Shown: in pieces, positions 26,302 to 35,777 of the stretch | How the letters are laid out: the number at the start of each line of letters is the position of its first letter | How positions within the stretch are numbered: position 1 is the stretch's first letter | Assembly: GCF_001433855.1 (NCBI RefSeq) | Contig: NZ_AZCP01000001.1 | Location: 373,056-437,055 of the forward strand | Direction of reading: 5' to 3' | Source of the DNA: Levilactobacillus brevis ATCC 14869 = DSM 20054 | GTDB lineage: Bacteria; Bacillota; Bacilli; Lactobacillales; Lactobacillaceae | DNA length: 64,000 nt | The notes under the pieces: generated by a model | What the model was told of the DNA's origin: nothing | The model's input: only the letters and a program-made list of their open reading frames with translations | Database searches by the model: none | Translations under genes and position numbers: made by a program

Positions 26302-26530
26302 GTTTATCCTCTCCCTGAGACTAGACTTATAGTTACGTTATAGCGAAATTAAGCAGGCAATGCAAGCAGCACCGCGTGTTTGATAGAAAAAGTTAAAGGT
26401 TATGCGCCTTCCCTAATTAACTAGACGTGGGACTTAGTTGCCAGTTTTGGTTGTGTTATGGCGAGGTGATTATTTTGTTTGTATAAGTTAAAGTAATTAA
26501 TTTAATCTCCTCAATCTGTCGATACCCATT

Positions 26531-26565
26531 TAAAAACACCGTTCCGGTAAAAACCAAAACGGTGT
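26531..26565 (-). terminator. Terminator of folT
   Basis: ACACCGTT / AACGGTGT arms, then a T run on the minus strand; a few bases past the folT stop. Confidence 0.85.
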
Positions 26566-26572
26566 CACTAAG

Positions 26573-27115
26573 TTATTTATTCAAACGGGCTTGAATCATC
26601 TGGATCACTTGACTCTTTAACAACAGATAAACCAGCACAATCTGTACCGGTGTGACGATCAGTTCTTTCAATGCTCGAACTGGCAATAAGCTCCAAAATG
26701 GGGTCTGGTACATGATGGTCACCCATAGCGTATTCAACAACGTATTCACCAGCAAGGCAATCAAGACAGACGCCCCAATCACCCGCCACCAACTAACTGG
26801 TTGTCGATACAAGAACACGGCGTAAATAAGAGATCCGAGCACTGCGGACACCGTGAACCCGATAAAGAATGGTCCCCCGGTCATCAACGTGCCAATCACA
26901 TCGACCACCGCAGCAGTCAGCATCCCCCACCAGGGACCGAACCATTTCGCAATCAAAGCAACGATCAAAAAGGTAAAACTAACCTTGATGAAATTGTTAC
27001 CAACTGAGAAGCGACTGATGACCAGTTGCAAAGCCATCAATACACCCATCGTCACCATACTCAACGTGTCCAGCTTGGGTAGCTGGGTTTTTGCCATTGT
27101 CTTCAATTTAGACAT
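26573..27115 (-). CDS. folT: Folate ECF transporter substrate-binding subunit FolT
   Basis: 180 residues with six membrane helices and the ECF S-component pattern of the folate family (MALQLVISRFSVGNNFIKVSFTFL, FGPWWGMLTAAVVDVIGTLM). It binds folate and docks onto the shared ECF energising module, encoded elsewhere. A THF riboswitch precedes it, supporting the assignment. The start is ambiguous: ATG 27115 directly abuts AGGAG, whereas an in-frame TTG at 27106 has a normal 9-base spacing. Confidence 0.9.
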   Translation of the reverse strand: MSKLKTMAKTQLPKLDTLSMVTMGVLMALQLVISRFSVGNNFIKVSFTFLIVALIAKWFGPWWGMLTAAVVDVIGTLMTGGPFFIGFTVSAVLGSLIYAVFLYRQPVSWWRVIGASVLIALLVNTLLNTLWVTIMYQTPFWSLLPVRALKELIVTPVQIVLVYLLLKSQVIQMIQARLNK

Positions 27116-27129
27116 CTCCTAAGGGAGTT

Positions 27130-27246
27130 GCCACATTCCTGCGGCCAATGCGGAAATAAAATCGCGGGCCAATTGCCCTTCGTCCGGTGTTCACATTGTG
27201 TTCACATTGCGTTCCACCGGCACTTGACGCTTTATTTCCTACTCCG
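27130..27246 (-). ncRNA. Tetrahydrofolate (THF) riboswitch
   Basis: Read on the minus strand, the leader holds the THF class I core: GGAGTAGG, GCGTCAAGTG, ACGAAGGG, CCCGCGAT and GCATTGG in the right order. P2 is GGAAATAAA / TTTATTTCC, P3 is CCGGTG / CACCGG, and a GGGC / GCCC stem closes the third arm. The P3 loop contains an exact tandem 11-base duplication (27188-27209). The following AACTCCCTTAGGAG could pair locally (CTCC/GGAG) and hide the ribosome binding site, suggesting translational control. It controls folT. Confidence 0.8.
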
Positions 27247-27298
27247 TAAATTTAATTACAGCTAATAGCATACCACACTGAGCAACTTCATGCACAAC

Positions 27299-28165
27299 CT
27301 ATGCCCGTTCAAAGTCCTTCATCCACGCCAGAGCCAACGCTTTTTCACCTAAATGAGCCCCGATGACCGGTCCAAAATAGGACTGTTCTACAGGAATCTC
27401 GGGATACTGCGTAGCAATCTTGTCAGCCCACGTTTGACCGGCCTCAGGGTCATTGGCATTAATCACCAACGCACGCAATGGATAGTCAACTTGTGATTGG
27501 GCTTGAACGAATAGATCTTCCACCCGGGCTAATGCTTTCTTCCGTGACCGCACCTTCTCAAACGCAACGATTTCATGCGTATCATCGTCAAACGTCAATA
27601 AGGGCTTAATCCGTAAAACACTACCGATAAAGGCCGAGGCATTGGATAATCGGCCGCCACGCACCAAGTTTTGCAGATCATCCACCACAAAATACTCCCC
27701 GATGGTTGAACGTAAATCATCCATCCGAGCAATAATGGCTTCGGGTTCCGCACCATCAGCGGCCATCTTAGCGGCTTCAATCGCCAAATACCCCATTAAC
27801 TTCACCGTAATTTGAGAGTCATACGGAATCACGCGAATATTATCAATCGTGGGGGCTAACGTCTTGAGTTGGTTCACAAAACCAGAAATCGTACTAGCTA
27901 AGTGAATACTAATCACGGCATCGTAGCCCTCATCAGCCAGTTGGTCATAGAGATTAATCATTTCACCCAACGGGGGTTGGGACGTACTTGGAAATGACTT
28001 TGAGTTTCGTAATCGATCGTAGAATTCACTGGTCGTAATATCAACATCTTCATCGTAAGAGCGACCATCAATGATCACCGGGATGGGTACCACGTGAATG
28101 TGATACCGTTCGACCTCTTCTGCGGACAAATAGCAAGTACTATCGGTGACCACAGCAATCTTCAT
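27299..28165 (-). CDS. DegV family fatty-acid-binding protein
   Basis: 288 residues with DegV hallmarks: AVVTDSTCYLS at the N-terminus, TSQPP, and the lipid-head-binding ISIHLASTISGF. Such proteins (FakB-like) bind fatty acids and present them to a kinase (FakA) for phosphorylation. ATG 28165 has AGGTG upstream. It follows the MFS gene by 60 bases on the same strand. No fakA is nearby. Confidence 0.93.
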   Translation of the reverse strand: MKIAVVTDSTCYLSAEEVERYHIHVVPIPVIIDGRSYDEDVDITTSEFYDRLRNSKSFPSTSQPPLGEMINLYDQLADEGYDAVISIHLASTISGFVNQLKTLAPTIDNIRVIPYDSQITVKLMGYLAIEAAKMAADGAEPEAIIARMDDLRSTIGEYFVVDDLQNLVRGGRLSNASAFIGSVLRIKPLLTFDDDTHEIVAFEKVRSRKKALARVEDLFVQAQSQVDYPLRALVINANDPEAGQTWADKIATQYPEIPVEQSYFGPVIGAHLGEKALALAWMKDFERA

Positions 28166-28225
28166 TCTTACACCTACTTTGTCTTTCATTCGTTTACCTA
28201 GAATAACATAAAACGCGTCGAACCA

Positions 28226-29473
28226 CTAGGCATTGTCTATGGCTTGCCGGGGAATCGACCAAAAGATCACTAATCCCAGGATGAACAGAATTGCCAGCGA
28301 AGCCGCCCCAATTCGTGATTGACCGGTCAATTGGGTGACGACACCGACTAATACGGGGCCTAAGACCGCCGAAAACTTCCCTAAAATATTGTAAAAACCA
28401 AAGAATTCACTGGCCCGATTCTTGGGAACAATCCGGCCGAAATACGACCGTGATAATGCCTGAATGCCGCCCTGACTCGTACCAACTAGAATCGCTAACA
28501 CCCAAAAGTCAGTTGTGGTTTGTAAACGTAACGCATCCACACAGATAATCAAATAGACCATAATTGCCATTAAAATTCCGGTCCGGGTGCTAGTTTTGCC
28601 AGCTAACCAGCCGTAAAAGATGGAACAAGGAAAGGCCACTAGTTGAACAACCAGTAAAACCATAATTAACGTCGTGCTATCAATGCCGATGTCTAGCCCG
28701 ATTGAGGTTGCCATCGTAAAGATGGTATCAACCCCATCAATGTAGCAGAAATAGGCAATCAGAAACCATGCCAGATGTCGATACTGCCGTAAGTGCCGAA
28801 TAGTTTGCCAGACCCGATGCCAGCTTTGTTTCAAGGGGGCCTGCGTCACACTGAGCGAATGCCGCTGGTGGACGTTTAACGGCAGTGGTAAGAAGAAAAT
28901 TACCCACCACAGCGCCGCTAAGACAAATCCCCAACGGGCAACGGCGGTACTAGATAATTGACCGAATCCATGAGTTAACTGTAAAACCATGAACAACATG
29001 AAGGCAATCACGCCCCCTAGATAGCCAAAACCATATCCGATACTAGAAATTCGATCCATTGACCGGTTATCACTGACATCCGTCAAAAAACTATCGTAAA
29101 AAAGATTCCCGCCAGAATAACCCAGTACAGAGATAATATAGACCACCAGTAGCCACTGCCATTGGGTTGTCGGTAAGACAGCTAGCCCCAGCGTCATCAC
29201 CATCCCCAAGATGGAGAAACTGGTTAACAACCGCTTCTTATAGCCTTGGTAGTCGGCGAGCGCCCCTAAAAATGGTGCCAGCAAGGCGACAAGTAACGTT
29301 CCCAGACTATTGGCATACCCCCAGTAGGCAGTGGCGTTCGCCGCACTGACCCCGTTAGCCGCCGCAATGCCCTTAAAGTAAATGGGCAACACCGCGGTCG
29401 TCACGATAATCCCGTAGCCAGAGTTGGCCCAATCATAAAAGACCCAGCTCCACTGTTCCTTAGTCAGCTTCAT
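28226..29473 (-). CDS. UMF1/Atg22-like MFS transporter
   Basis: 415 residues and about 12 membrane helices. The start MKLTKEQWSWVFYDWANSGY is diagnostic for the UMF1 (Atg22-like) branch of the major facilitator superfamily, whose members may export amino acids. ATG 29473 is used; the longer frame lies inside the upstream gene. It overlaps the 3' end of the phosphodiesterase gene by 14 bases, implying coupled translation in a MarR-phosphodiesterase-MFS operon. Confidence 0.88.
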   Translation of the reverse strand: MKLTKEQWSWVFYDWANSGYGIIVTTAVLPIYFKGIAAANGVSAANATAYWGYANSLGTLLVALLAPFLGALADYQGYKKRLLTSFSILGMVMTLGLAVLPTTQWQWLLVVYIISVLGYSGGNLFYDSFLTDVSDNRSMDRISSIGYGFGYLGGVIAFMLFMVLQLTHGFGQLSSTAVARWGFVLAALWWVIFFLPLPLNVHQRHSLSVTQAPLKQSWHRVWQTIRHLRQYRHLAWFLIAYFCYIDGVDTIFTMATSIGLDIGIDSTTLIMVLLVVQLVAFPCSIFYGWLAGKTSTRTGILMAIMVYLIICVDALRLQTTTDFWVLAILVGTSQGGIQALSRSYFGRIVPKNRASEFFGFYNILGKFSAVLGPVLVGVVTQLTGQSRIGAASLAILFILGLVIFWSIPRQAIDNA

Positions 29474-30767
29474 GTGACGCCCCCTTAAGGGCATCCAGTA
29501 AGGTATGACCCGGTAATGCATTGGGGAACTTAACGCCCAGCAACGCAGCAAACGTTGGCGCTTCATCAATTAAGTCAGCTCGTTCAATCGTTTGATTTTC
29601 CTTAACACTAGGCCCATTTAAGACTAGTGTCGTAAAATAATCGGGTTTTAAAGGATCATAACCGTGAACACCATGATATCGATCGGGTTGTCCCAGACTA
29701 TCGGGATCAACTGCTTCAACCACCTCAGCACGATTGGTCTCATCCGTGAAGTAATACCCAGCCTGAGCCTCAACCATAAATCGGCAAGTTGGGTCAGCCC
29801 CGCGCGCTTGGGCCGTCTGCTGATCACTCACCCGTTCAACACCAGGAGTTTGTTCCAACAGAGTCCGGAGTGTCTTCAGATCAGCAAAATTGCGGGTGTA
29901 AACATAAGTACTCCCATCACAGGACTTAGCCCAAACGTGCCAATCATTTTTCACTGTCCCGGCGGTAGTTGGGGTTAACCATCCCCGTTTGGCAAAGGCC
30001 TGATTCAAGTGAATCATATGATCCACGTTGATTTGATAGTGGTCCCCCAAGATAGCAAAGTTGGTTTGGGCAAAGGTGCCTGCCTCAATCGTTGCATCGA
30101 TTAATTGGCCCACACGCTGATCCAATCGGTGTAATGCGGCTAATGCTTCGTCAGAACGTACCCCATACCGATGACGCATACTATCCATGTCAACCAGGTG
30201 AATCAACGTTAACCAGGGCTTCTTATGCTTTAACGTATCCACCGCACAAGCCGTGATAAAGTCATCTAACTCGGGTTGTTGAATTCCCCGCCGTAAGTGA
30301 CCATATTTTTGATTCATTCGTAACAAAAAAGCGGGACTACTAGCCTTTAAAGAAACCAAGACTTGGTTCGTCCAAATTCGATTGGGGAAAATTTCCGCTA
30401 GATTATACGTAATCTTACTACCCGCCGTCACCGGCCATAAAAAGGCTGCCGTTTTTCGGTGCTGCTGCCGCACTAAGTCATACAGGGTTGGGACTTGAAC
30501 ATCCCGTTGATACCAATACCAATCTGGAGACTGGCGTTGCGGCTGGCGTTTGGTATTATTAACGATCCCATGATCCTTGGGATATTGCCCGGTGATAATC
30601 GTCGTGTGCGATGGGTAAGTTAACGTGGGATAAATTCCCTGAACCTGCTTAACCCGTGTGCCCGTGACGACTAATCGCCGTAAATTAGGTAATTCTGCTA
30701 GATGGTCGTCTAAGTCACGACTCCCCAGCGCGTCTAATGAAATAATGACTAATCGCTGTTGAATAAT
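29460..30767 (-). CDS. Nucleotide pyrophosphatase/phosphodiesterase family protein with apparent AUU start
   Basis: Alkaline-phosphatase superfamily (type I phosphodiesterase/nucleotide pyrophosphatase). The first canonical start in frame is GTG 30473, but the open frame continues 98 codons further and encodes essential family motifs: VIISLDALGS (metal Asp) and PTLTYPSHTTIITGQYP (nucleophile Thr). No ATG, GTG or TTG occurs there. An AGGAG at 30774-30778 lies 6 bases before ATT 30767 and 9 before ATT 30764, so initiation at AUU is likely, giving 435 residues (M/I-IQQRLVIISLDALG). Later metal ligands are visible (ILGDHYQ, HGVHGYDP). It is the middle gene of an operon with MarR and MFS. A sequencing error at the start codon is the main alternative. 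Confidence 0.85.
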   Translation of the reverse strand: MIQQRLVIISLDALGSRDLDDHLAELPNLRRLVVTGTRVKQVQGIYPTLTYPSHTTIITGQYPKDHGIVNNTKRQPQRQSPDWYWYQRDVQVPTLYDLVRQQHRKTAAFLWPVTAGSKITYNLAEIFPNRIWTNQVLVSLKASSPAFLLRMNQKYGHLRRGIQQPELDDFITACAVDTLKHKKPWLTLIHLVDMDSMRHRYGVRSDEALAALHRLDQRVGQLIDATIEAGTFAQTNFAILGDHYQINVDHMIHLNQAFAKRGWLTPTTAGTVKNDWHVWAKSCDGSTYVYTRNFADLKTLRTLLEQTPGVERVSDQQTAQARGADPTCRFMVEAQAGYYFTDETNRAEVVEAVDPDSLGQPDRYHGVHGYDPLKPDYFTTLVLNGPSVKENQTIERADLIDEAPTFAALLGVKFPNALPGHTLLDALKGASHEAD

Positions 30768-30783
30768 ATGTCACTCCTATTCG

Positions 30784-31212
30784 TTAATTCTGCAACCCCC
30801 GTCGCCGGTCCAAGCTCTTATCTAACCGGTTTAAAAGAATCTGTAATAAGTTACGTTCGTCAGTTGACCAGTGCTCAAAAATCTGGTCTGACAAGTCCTC
30901 GAATGCCGTATTAATGGCCGCGGCTGTCTGAGTTCCCTGTTCTGTAATGGTGTAAATCAATTGCCGTTTATCACGACCAATGGCTTCCTTAGTGACCATC
31001 TCCTTAGCCACTAAGCCTTTCAGTTGTCGACTCAGCGTTGACGTATCAAGCCGCGTTTGTTGGGCTAGAATTTCCTGTGTATTTTCGCCGCCCCCAATGT
31101 GGTCGAGTAGTTGCCACTCGGACACTGTCAGCTGATAACGTTTCGTCATTCGCTGGAGTAAGGTTTGTTGTACCTTATTAATCGCAATTAACGCTTCAAG
31201 ACTGGATTTCAT
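30784..31212 (-). CDS. MarR-family transcriptional regulator
   Basis: 142 residues with the MarR winged helix (LTVSEWQLLDHIG, EILAQQTRLDTSTLSRQLKGL, then the wing KEAIGRDKRQLIYTIT). GAGTGAGGG precedes the ATG. It begins the operon with the phosphodiesterase (16 bases downstream) and UMF1 transporter, and probably represses it. Confidence 0.92.
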   Translation of the reverse strand: MKSSLEALIAINKVQQTLLQRMTKRYQLTVSEWQLLDHIGGGENTQEILAQQTRLDTSTLSRQLKGLVAKEMVTKEAIGRDKRQLIYTITEQGTQTAAAINTAFEDLSDQIFEHWSTDERNLLQILLNRLDKSLDRRRGLQN

Positions 31213-31317
31213 TAGACCCTCACTCCTTTAATTGTATTTTACAACGATTCGCCTGCTAACCACAAGGGCCAATCTGGCTAACTATCGTGGCTTAATTTTG
31301 CCAAATAAGTATTCTTC

Positions 31318-31347
31318 TTTGCACTTCGCTTGCTAGGCCGGTATACT
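31318..31347 (+). promoter_or_regulatory. Promoter of rqcH
   Basis: TTTGCA (31318-31323) and TATACT (31342-31347) are 18 bases apart, about 65 bases before the rqcH start codon. Confidence 0.5.
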
Positions 31348-31412
31348 TTACTTTGTGTTGTTTTTTTAATCGATTAAACATAAATTTCTGCTTAGAAAGG
31401 TGTTGTTCACGT

Positions 31413-33119
31413 ATGTCCTTTGATGGTTCTTTTACCCATGCGATGGTCCACGAACTCAATCAGACCATTGCCACCGGGCGGGTTAGCAAAATCAATCAGC
31501 CCTATGCTAACGAAGTGGTCCTAACTGTTCGTGCGAATGGCCACAATTACCCGATCTTGTTATCAGCTAATCCGACGTATGCCCGCATTCAGAGTACCCA
31601 AATTCCTTACATTAACCCACCGACCCCGACGAACTTCACCATGATTTTACGTAAGTATCTTCAAGGGGCCATCCTAAAAGAAATTACCCAAGTGGCTAAT
31701 GACCGCGTGGTCCATTTACACTTTACTTCACGTAACGAGTTAGGTGACCAACAAGAACTGTTATTGATCATTGAAATTATGGCGCGACACAGTAATGTTA
31801 TTTTGGTAGACAGTGCCTCGATGAAAATTCTGGACACCATCAAGCACGTAGGCTCCGATCAAAACCGTTATCGCCTACTGTTACCCGGGGCCCAGTATAT
31901 CATGCCACCTAAGCAAGATTTGGATGATCCGTTCCAAGGTCCGCGCACTGATTTGGCCGCAACTATTCGCGAGTTTCCTAACCAGGAAGTTCTGGCCCAA
32001 ACGCTACAACATCAATACCAGGGGCTGGGCAAGGACACGGCCGCAGCACTGGCAACCGCTCTGCATGCAAGTGGCGATGCCCAAAAGCATTTCCAAGCCT
32101 TCTTTGAACGGTTTAACGCCCCGCAGCCAACGCTGACCGTGACCGTTAACAACAAGACCAACTTTACTGCCTTCCCATACCCAACGTCTGGGACTACCGA
32201 ATCACATCCGACCCTCAGTGCGCTACTCGATCACTACTACGAAGACAAGGCTGAGCGAGATCGTGTTCAACAGCAAGGTAGCGTCTTAATTCGGGTGGTT
32301 CGTAACGAGCTCAAGAAGAATCGCACAAAGCTCAAAAAGCTTCAACGAACTTTAGCGGAAACTGAGAACGCCGACGATTATCGGATCAAGGGTGAAATCC
32401 TCACCACCTACCTGAATCAAGTTGTTCGCGGAGAAACTGCCGTGACGTTACCCAACTTTTACGATGACAATCGGCCATTAAAAATTACGTTATCTAACCA
32501 GTTATCACCTAACCAAAATGCGCAGAAATACTTTAAACGCTATCAGAAAGCCAAGAACGCGGTGATCTACGTTAACGAGCAGCTCGAAAAGACCCAAGCT
32601 GACGTTGACTACTTCAGTAACATTATGGCCCAAATTGAACTGGCTGCACCCAAGGATCTCGTGGACATTCGGCTGGAACTACAAGAAGGCGGCTACCTAC
32701 GCGACCACGATCACCAGAAGAAAAACAAAAAACAACGGCGGCAAAAAGTTAGCAAGCCCGATCGTTACACGGCCAGTGATGGTACCAAGATTTCGATTGG
32801 TAAAAACAATTTGCAAAATGATCAATTGACGTTGCATTCTGCCAAGCGCACCGATATTTGGCTACACGTTAAGGATATGCCAGGCTCGCACGTCATTATT
32901 CACGATGCAGATCCTAGCGAAGCGACCATTTTAGAAGCGGCTCAATTAGCGGCCTACTTCTCCAAGGGTCGTGACTCCAGTAACGTTCCCGTCGACTACG
33001 TACCCGTTAAACGGATTCACAAACCTAACGGGGCTAAACCCGGATATGTCATTTTCACCGGTCAGAAGACCGTTTACGTCACACCTGAAAGTGATTTAGT
33101 TGCTCGGCTAGCCGATTAA
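31413..33119 (+). CDS. rqcH: Rqc2 homologue RqcH (NFACT/FbpA family)
   Basis: 568 residues. NFACT-N domain at the start (MSFDGSFTHAMVHEL), a central coiled coil, and a C-terminal NFACT-R domain (RTDIWLHVKDMPGSHVII). The D97-R98 pair needed for tRNA binding and alanine tailing in RqcH is present (VANDRVVHL). It tags stalled nascent chains on 50S subunits with alanine for degradation; older annotation calls it fibronectin-binding protein. ATG 31413 matches the family start, so the longer frame to 31353 is rejected. Monocistronic, with a terminator behind. Confidence 0.95.
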   Translation: MSFDGSFTHAMVHELNQTIATGRVSKINQPYANEVVLTVRANGHNYPILLSANPTYARIQSTQIPYINPPTPTNFTMILRKYLQGAILKEITQVANDRVVHLHFTSRNELGDQQELLLIIEIMARHSNVILVDSASMKILDTIKHVGSDQNRYRLLLPGAQYIMPPKQDLDDPFQGPRTDLAATIREFPNQEVLAQTLQHQYQGLGKDTAAALATALHASGDAQKHFQAFFERFNAPQPTLTVTVNNKTNFTAFPYPTSGTTESHPTLSALLDHYYEDKAERDRVQQQGSVLIRVVRNELKKNRTKLKKLQRTLAETENADDYRIKGEILTTYLNQVVRGETAVTLPNFYDDNRPLKITLSNQLSPNQNAQKYFKRYQKAKNAVIYVNEQLEKTQADVDYFSNIMAQIELAAPKDLVDIRLELQEGGYLRDHDHQKKNKKQRRQKVSKPDRYTASDGTKISIGKNNLQNDQLTLHSAKRTDIWLHVKDMPGSHVIIHDADPSEATILEAAQLAAYFSKGRDSSNVPVDYVPVKRIHKPNGAKPGYVIFTGQKTVYVTPESDLVARLAD

Positions 33120-33143
33120 TTGCAACTAACAACTAAAATTAAC

Positions 33144-33191
33144 TAGCAAAAAGACGGCCTATCAGATAACTGACAGGTCGTCTTTTTGCTA
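33144..33191. terminator. Bidirectional terminator between rqcH and carB
   Basis: TAGCAAAAAGACGGCCT and AGGTCGTCTTTTTGCTA pair with one wobble; an inner TCAG/TGA extends the stem. T runs occur on both strands. Confidence 0.88.
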
Positions 33192-33198
33192 ACTACAA

Positions 33199-35775
33199 CT
33201 AAATGGTTCGATTAATAATTCGGTCTAACTCATCCGTATCACTAAGGTTGGTCAACGTTAACGCCTCACTTGAGCCAAAAGCGATGGTTGCCCCCACTTC
33301 TTGATCCGTGGTTCCGGGCCGATTCAAAACATGTAACTGGCGGAACGGAAAGGCCGCATTCATTAACGCAACTCGATTACTGTGAATGTCCACTTTGATT
33401 GCCGATAATTCCGCATCATCTAGCGTTCCAATATGTTGTCGCGTCAACATCCGCACCCAATTGACACCCGTTACTTTGCTAAGAAACGCCATTTCAGTTA
33501 GCCGGCTCGGTCGCACACCCACCACGGTTAGCTGGTGGCTATCTGAATCCGGTTTAGGGGCAAAGAGAACCTGAATCATCCCGGTCACCTGCCGCTCACT
33601 AACCGCTTGTTTAGCCTGTTCAACTAAGTTTGTCCGTCGTGAACGGGGTAACTCAGCTGGCATCCGAAATGCTGTCACCTGGGATAACGACTTATTCATC
33701 CCGGGAGCAATCATGTCCATCACCCCAACCGCTAACTTATGCTGATTATGAACAAACAGGCTCACCCCAATCGTTGCCATCTCCGGCGCAGGTTGGTCTG
33801 TTTCTTGATCTGGAGGTAACACGTGCAGATTGATGTCTAACTTACTCAACTCACGGGTTAAGTAATGCCGGTTACCGGGAACAATCACAATATCCGGGTG
33901 CTCAACGTGAATCACGTTGAGCACATCCCCTAACTGAATAGGGTCCACATACTGCTTGTCCGAGAACTCTGGCGCAATTGCGACCGCATTAGGATTCGTA
34001 TTCATCAGAATTGTGTGATAACCCGCCCGTTTCAACTGCTTTAACATTTCAGTCGTAAAATACTCCGCCGCTGAGTTAGGGCCTAGTTGATTACCGCCCC
34101 GTCCTAAGACTAAGGCCGTTCGCTCTCCCAGTGACTGACTCTCATTTTCATACTCAAAGGTACTATAAAAACCACTAGTCTTTTCCGGAAATTCACCAGC
34201 TGTCGGTTCAATCATCTTGTACGTTGGGGCAATGCGAGCATCCGCCAGCAACTGCCGGATCTTAGCGGTATCCGTTTGCCAGATACGCGCAATCATCCCA
34301 TCGCCAAACCCGAAGTACCGGGCCCGCAGTAAGACATCAACGTCAAGGGGATGATCCTTAATTGCCTGTTCAATTAACAACAGGTGCTGGAGCTTTACAA
34401 AGTAAAAATTATCAATTTTGGTCAGCTCACTCAGCTCGGCGGGTGAATACCCCCGGCGTAGAGCTTCAATCAAAACCAAAATCCGGTTGGCCAATGGATG
34501 AATCAGCTGCCGAATCATCTCACCATCCGTTAGGTTACTAACACTAGGCAAAACATCACGGGGAGAAAATTGTGAACTCCGTACTGATTTTAACAACGCT
34601 TCTTCAACTAAGCGGCCCAGGCCAATGGTCGACCCGACTGCCTTCATCACAGTGTCTAAATGCTGGTCGGCATCGGGTACCTCTTGAAACGGCCATAACG
34701 GAATCCGCACTCCAACATGGTCCACCATCGGTTCCATGATCGCGGTCTGTTTAACATAGCCACTGGGCAACTTAACATCTACTAGGCGTTGGCCCAACAA
34801 CAATGCCCCCACAACTAATGCAATGGGATACCCCGTTGTTCGTGCTGCCAGTGCCACCCCGCGTGTAAAGTAAGGGGCAATCTTGGTCACATAGAAGTGC
34901 TGATTGGCCGGATTTAGGGCAAAGTGAAGGTGTAACACCCCAACAATCCCCAACTCGGTGGCAATCCGAAATGTCGCATCCCGCAAGTCTTGATACTCGC
35001 GATCGTTTAACGTCTGCGGCGGGGTCACCACAATTGAATCCCCGGAGTGAATCCCAATGGGATCAATATTTTCCAAACCACAAATCAGAATCTTTGTATC
35101 CGCTACATCTCGCACCGCAACCATTTCGACTTCCTTGTAGCCCACGACACTTCGCTCCAACGAGCATTGATCAAACCGGGATTGCTGGAAGCCTTGATTC
35201 AACGCCGTCAGCATGTCATCGACATTTTCACAAATGGTGCGGTTCGTATCCACCCGCGGTGACACGGGTTTCACAATTAGGGGGAAGCCAATGGCCTCAA
35301 CCATCCCCATAGCCTCATCAGTTGTACTGACCACTTGGGCCTCGATAATGGGCTCCTGAATTTCCTTAAGCGTTGCGTTCAACGCCGCCGGATTGTTAAT
35401 CTGCCGCAAGGTCGCCGGTGCCATACCTAACACGGTTACCCCAAAACGACCAATGTCACCATCTTCAATGAGTTCCTGGGCGATCTGGATACCTAATAAA
35501 CCACCTAAAGATGGCAAAATAGCGTCCGGCTGATCCTTTTCAATAATGTGCCGAACATTTTCAGTCGTCACCGCCTGGACATACATGTTGGTTGGCTGAA
35601 TCTCTTCCAGCGCGACAGAAAATGGATTATTATCGATCACTAAGGTACGTACACCGTGTTTTTTAAACTCCGTCATGATTTGTACGGTCGCGCTATCTAG
35701 TTCAGTTTCATGGCCGATCTCTGTTGGTCCGCCGCCAATAATCAATACTTTTTGTATGTCATTTAAACTTGGCAA
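33199..35775 (-). CDS. Degenerate carbamoyl-phosphate synthase large subunit-like protein
   Basis: 858 residues against roughly 1,060 for CarB. The first half follows CarB (PDAILPSLGG, ENIDPIGIHSGDSIV, ARTTGYPIA), but the ATP-binding glycine loop (GGTGGG in CarB) reads SPRVDTNRT, and the metal-binding E-V-N-P-R reads KIAPYF. The oligomerisation region and second preATP-grasp part are recognisable (GRGGNQLGPN, NTNPNAVAIAPEFSDKQYVDP). After that most of the second ATP-grasp domain is missing, E-V-N-P-R is replaced again (VGVRPSRL), and the allosteric MGS-like end is gone. The frame is intact and codon usage looks normal. It lies directly behind a CarA-like gene and pyrR. Carbamoyl phosphate synthesis is not possible by the known mechanism, so a regulatory or sensor role is inferred. 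Confidence 0.88.
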   Translation of the reverse strand: MPSLNDIQKVLIIGGGPTEIGHETELDSATVQIMTEFKKHGVRTLVIDNNPFSVALEEIQPTNMYVQAVTTENVRHIIEKDQPDAILPSLGGLLGIQIAQELIEDGDIGRFGVTVLGMAPATLRQINNPAALNATLKEIQEPIIEAQVVSTTDEAMGMVEAIGFPLIVKPVSPRVDTNRTICENVDDMLTALNQGFQQSRFDQCSLERSVVGYKEVEMVAVRDVADTKILICGLENIDPIGIHSGDSIVVTPPQTLNDREYQDLRDATFRIATELGIVGVLHLHFALNPANQHFYVTKIAPYFTRGVALAARTTGYPIALVVGALLLGQRLVDVKLPSGYVKQTAIMEPMVDHVGVRIPLWPFQEVPDADQHLDTVMKAVGSTIGLGRLVEEALLKSVRSSQFSPRDVLPSVSNLTDGEMIRQLIHPLANRILVLIEALRRGYSPAELSELTKIDNFYFVKLQHLLLIEQAIKDHPLDVDVLLRARYFGFGDGMIARIWQTDTAKIRQLLADARIAPTYKMIEPTAGEFPEKTSGFYSTFEYENESQSLGERTALVLGRGGNQLGPNSAAEYFTTEMLKQLKRAGYHTILMNTNPNAVAIAPEFSDKQYVDPIQLGDVLNVIHVEHPDIVIVPGNRHYLTRELSKLDINLHVLPPDQETDQPAPEMATIGVSLFVHNQHKLAVGVMDMIAPGMNKSLSQVTAFRMPAELPRSRRTNLVEQAKQAVSERQVTGMIQVLFAPKPDSDSHQLTVVGVRPSRLTEMAFLSKVTGVNWVRMLTRQHIGTLDDAELSAIKVDIHSNRVALMNAAFPFRQLHVLNRPGTTDQEVGATIAFGSSEALTLTNLSDTDELDRIINRTI

Positions 35776-35777
35776 GC

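Noticed and set aside
27188..27209. Short tandem repeat as a separate repeat element
   Set aside because: Only two 11-base copies, and both lie inside the P3 loop of the THF riboswitch.
30473..30473. GTG 30473 as the start of the phosphodiesterase
   Set aside because: It would remove the nucleophile Thr and metal Asp motifs that are encoded just upstream in frame.
34971..35312. Plus-strand frame of 113 codons
   Set aside because: Lies wholly inside the CarB-like gene on the other strand, with no ribosome binding site or recognisable product.
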